A stretch of 64,000 bases of DNA, taken from NCBI GenBank assembly GCA_965262485.1, contig OZ253540.1:3162001-3226000 (forward strand), read 5' to 3'. The position numbers were made by a program, and so were the translations under genes. This stretch comes from Bin87 sp965262485 (GTDB lineage Bacteria; Chloroflexota; Dehalococcoidia; Lucifugimonadales; UBA3495). Positions 63,999-64,000 of the stretch are shown here, piece by piece (within the stretch, counting starts at the first letter, position 1; the number at the start of each line of letters is the position of its first letter). The notes below the pieces were generated by a model that was given only the letters and a program-made list of their open reading frames with translations, was not told the origin of the DNA and made no database searches.

Positions 63999-64000
63999 GA

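Overview
The window looks like a high-GC bacterial chromosome whose first half is mostly housekeeping genes and whose second half is accessory. The core set (infC-rpmI-rplT, ybeY, pgpA, nfo, def-cca-secD-secF), the PAC2-family gene, the PaREP1-like genes and the very dense dispersed repeats are what I would expect of a Chloroflexota (Dehalococcoidia/SAR202-like) genome. That taxonomic placement is inference. No rRNA, tRNA or CRISPR array was seen.

Layout. 0-2.3 kb: end of an acidic-tailed protein, then the infC-rpmI-rplT operon with an AUC-start infC and a clear sigma70 promoter. 2.5-9.1 kb: a beta-trefoil-like lipoprotein, an operon of PaREP1-like protein, PAC2 protein and M20 peptidase, and a dihydroorotase-like amidohydrolase. 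9.9-13 kb: ybeY, pgpA, a zincin and nfo. 13.1-16.4 kb: a block bounded by inverted repeats and a 9-bp direct repeat, carrying a secreted zinc metalloprotease and two further exported proteins. 16.4-23.4 kb: a zinc alcohol dehydrogenase and the def-cca-PaREP1-secD-secF operon. 23.8-25.7 kb: a 15-repeat RCC1-like lipoprotein. 26-43 kb: scattered prophage genes (terminase, tail, connector, capsid end) mixed with two MFS transporters, a Uma2 nuclease, a Dcm/Vsr/DUF4928 restriction-modification locus, a fumarate-reductase-like flavoprotein and a VWA protein. 43-49 kb: a decayed zone of pseudogenes, an IS5-family insertion, a disrupted response regulator and transposase fragments. 49-52.3 kb: a bacterial ubiquitin-like conjugation locus (Ubl, E2-like, JAB-E1 fusion) divergent from an XRE regulator, with a readable promoter and operator. 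53-64 kb: a second transposase, then a probable defence module: Eco57I-type methylase/nuclease, DUF2806 protein and PLD-SNF2 helicase.

Two themes run through the window. The first is small non-autonomous elements whose termini and target duplications can be read directly; several have 5'-CAGGG termini, 9-10 bp target repeats and different REPIN-like hairpin pairs inside. Two genes of one small membrane-protein type each sit just after a host gene whose 3' end is duplicated on the far side. The second is decay of the accessory half: frameshifts or insertions hit the DUF4928 endonuclease, the response regulator, the JAB domain, the Eco57I-like enzyme and several smaller genes, while the core operons are intact. 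The ubiquitin-like locus and the methylase/DUF2806/helicase module are the best candidates for an under-described system.
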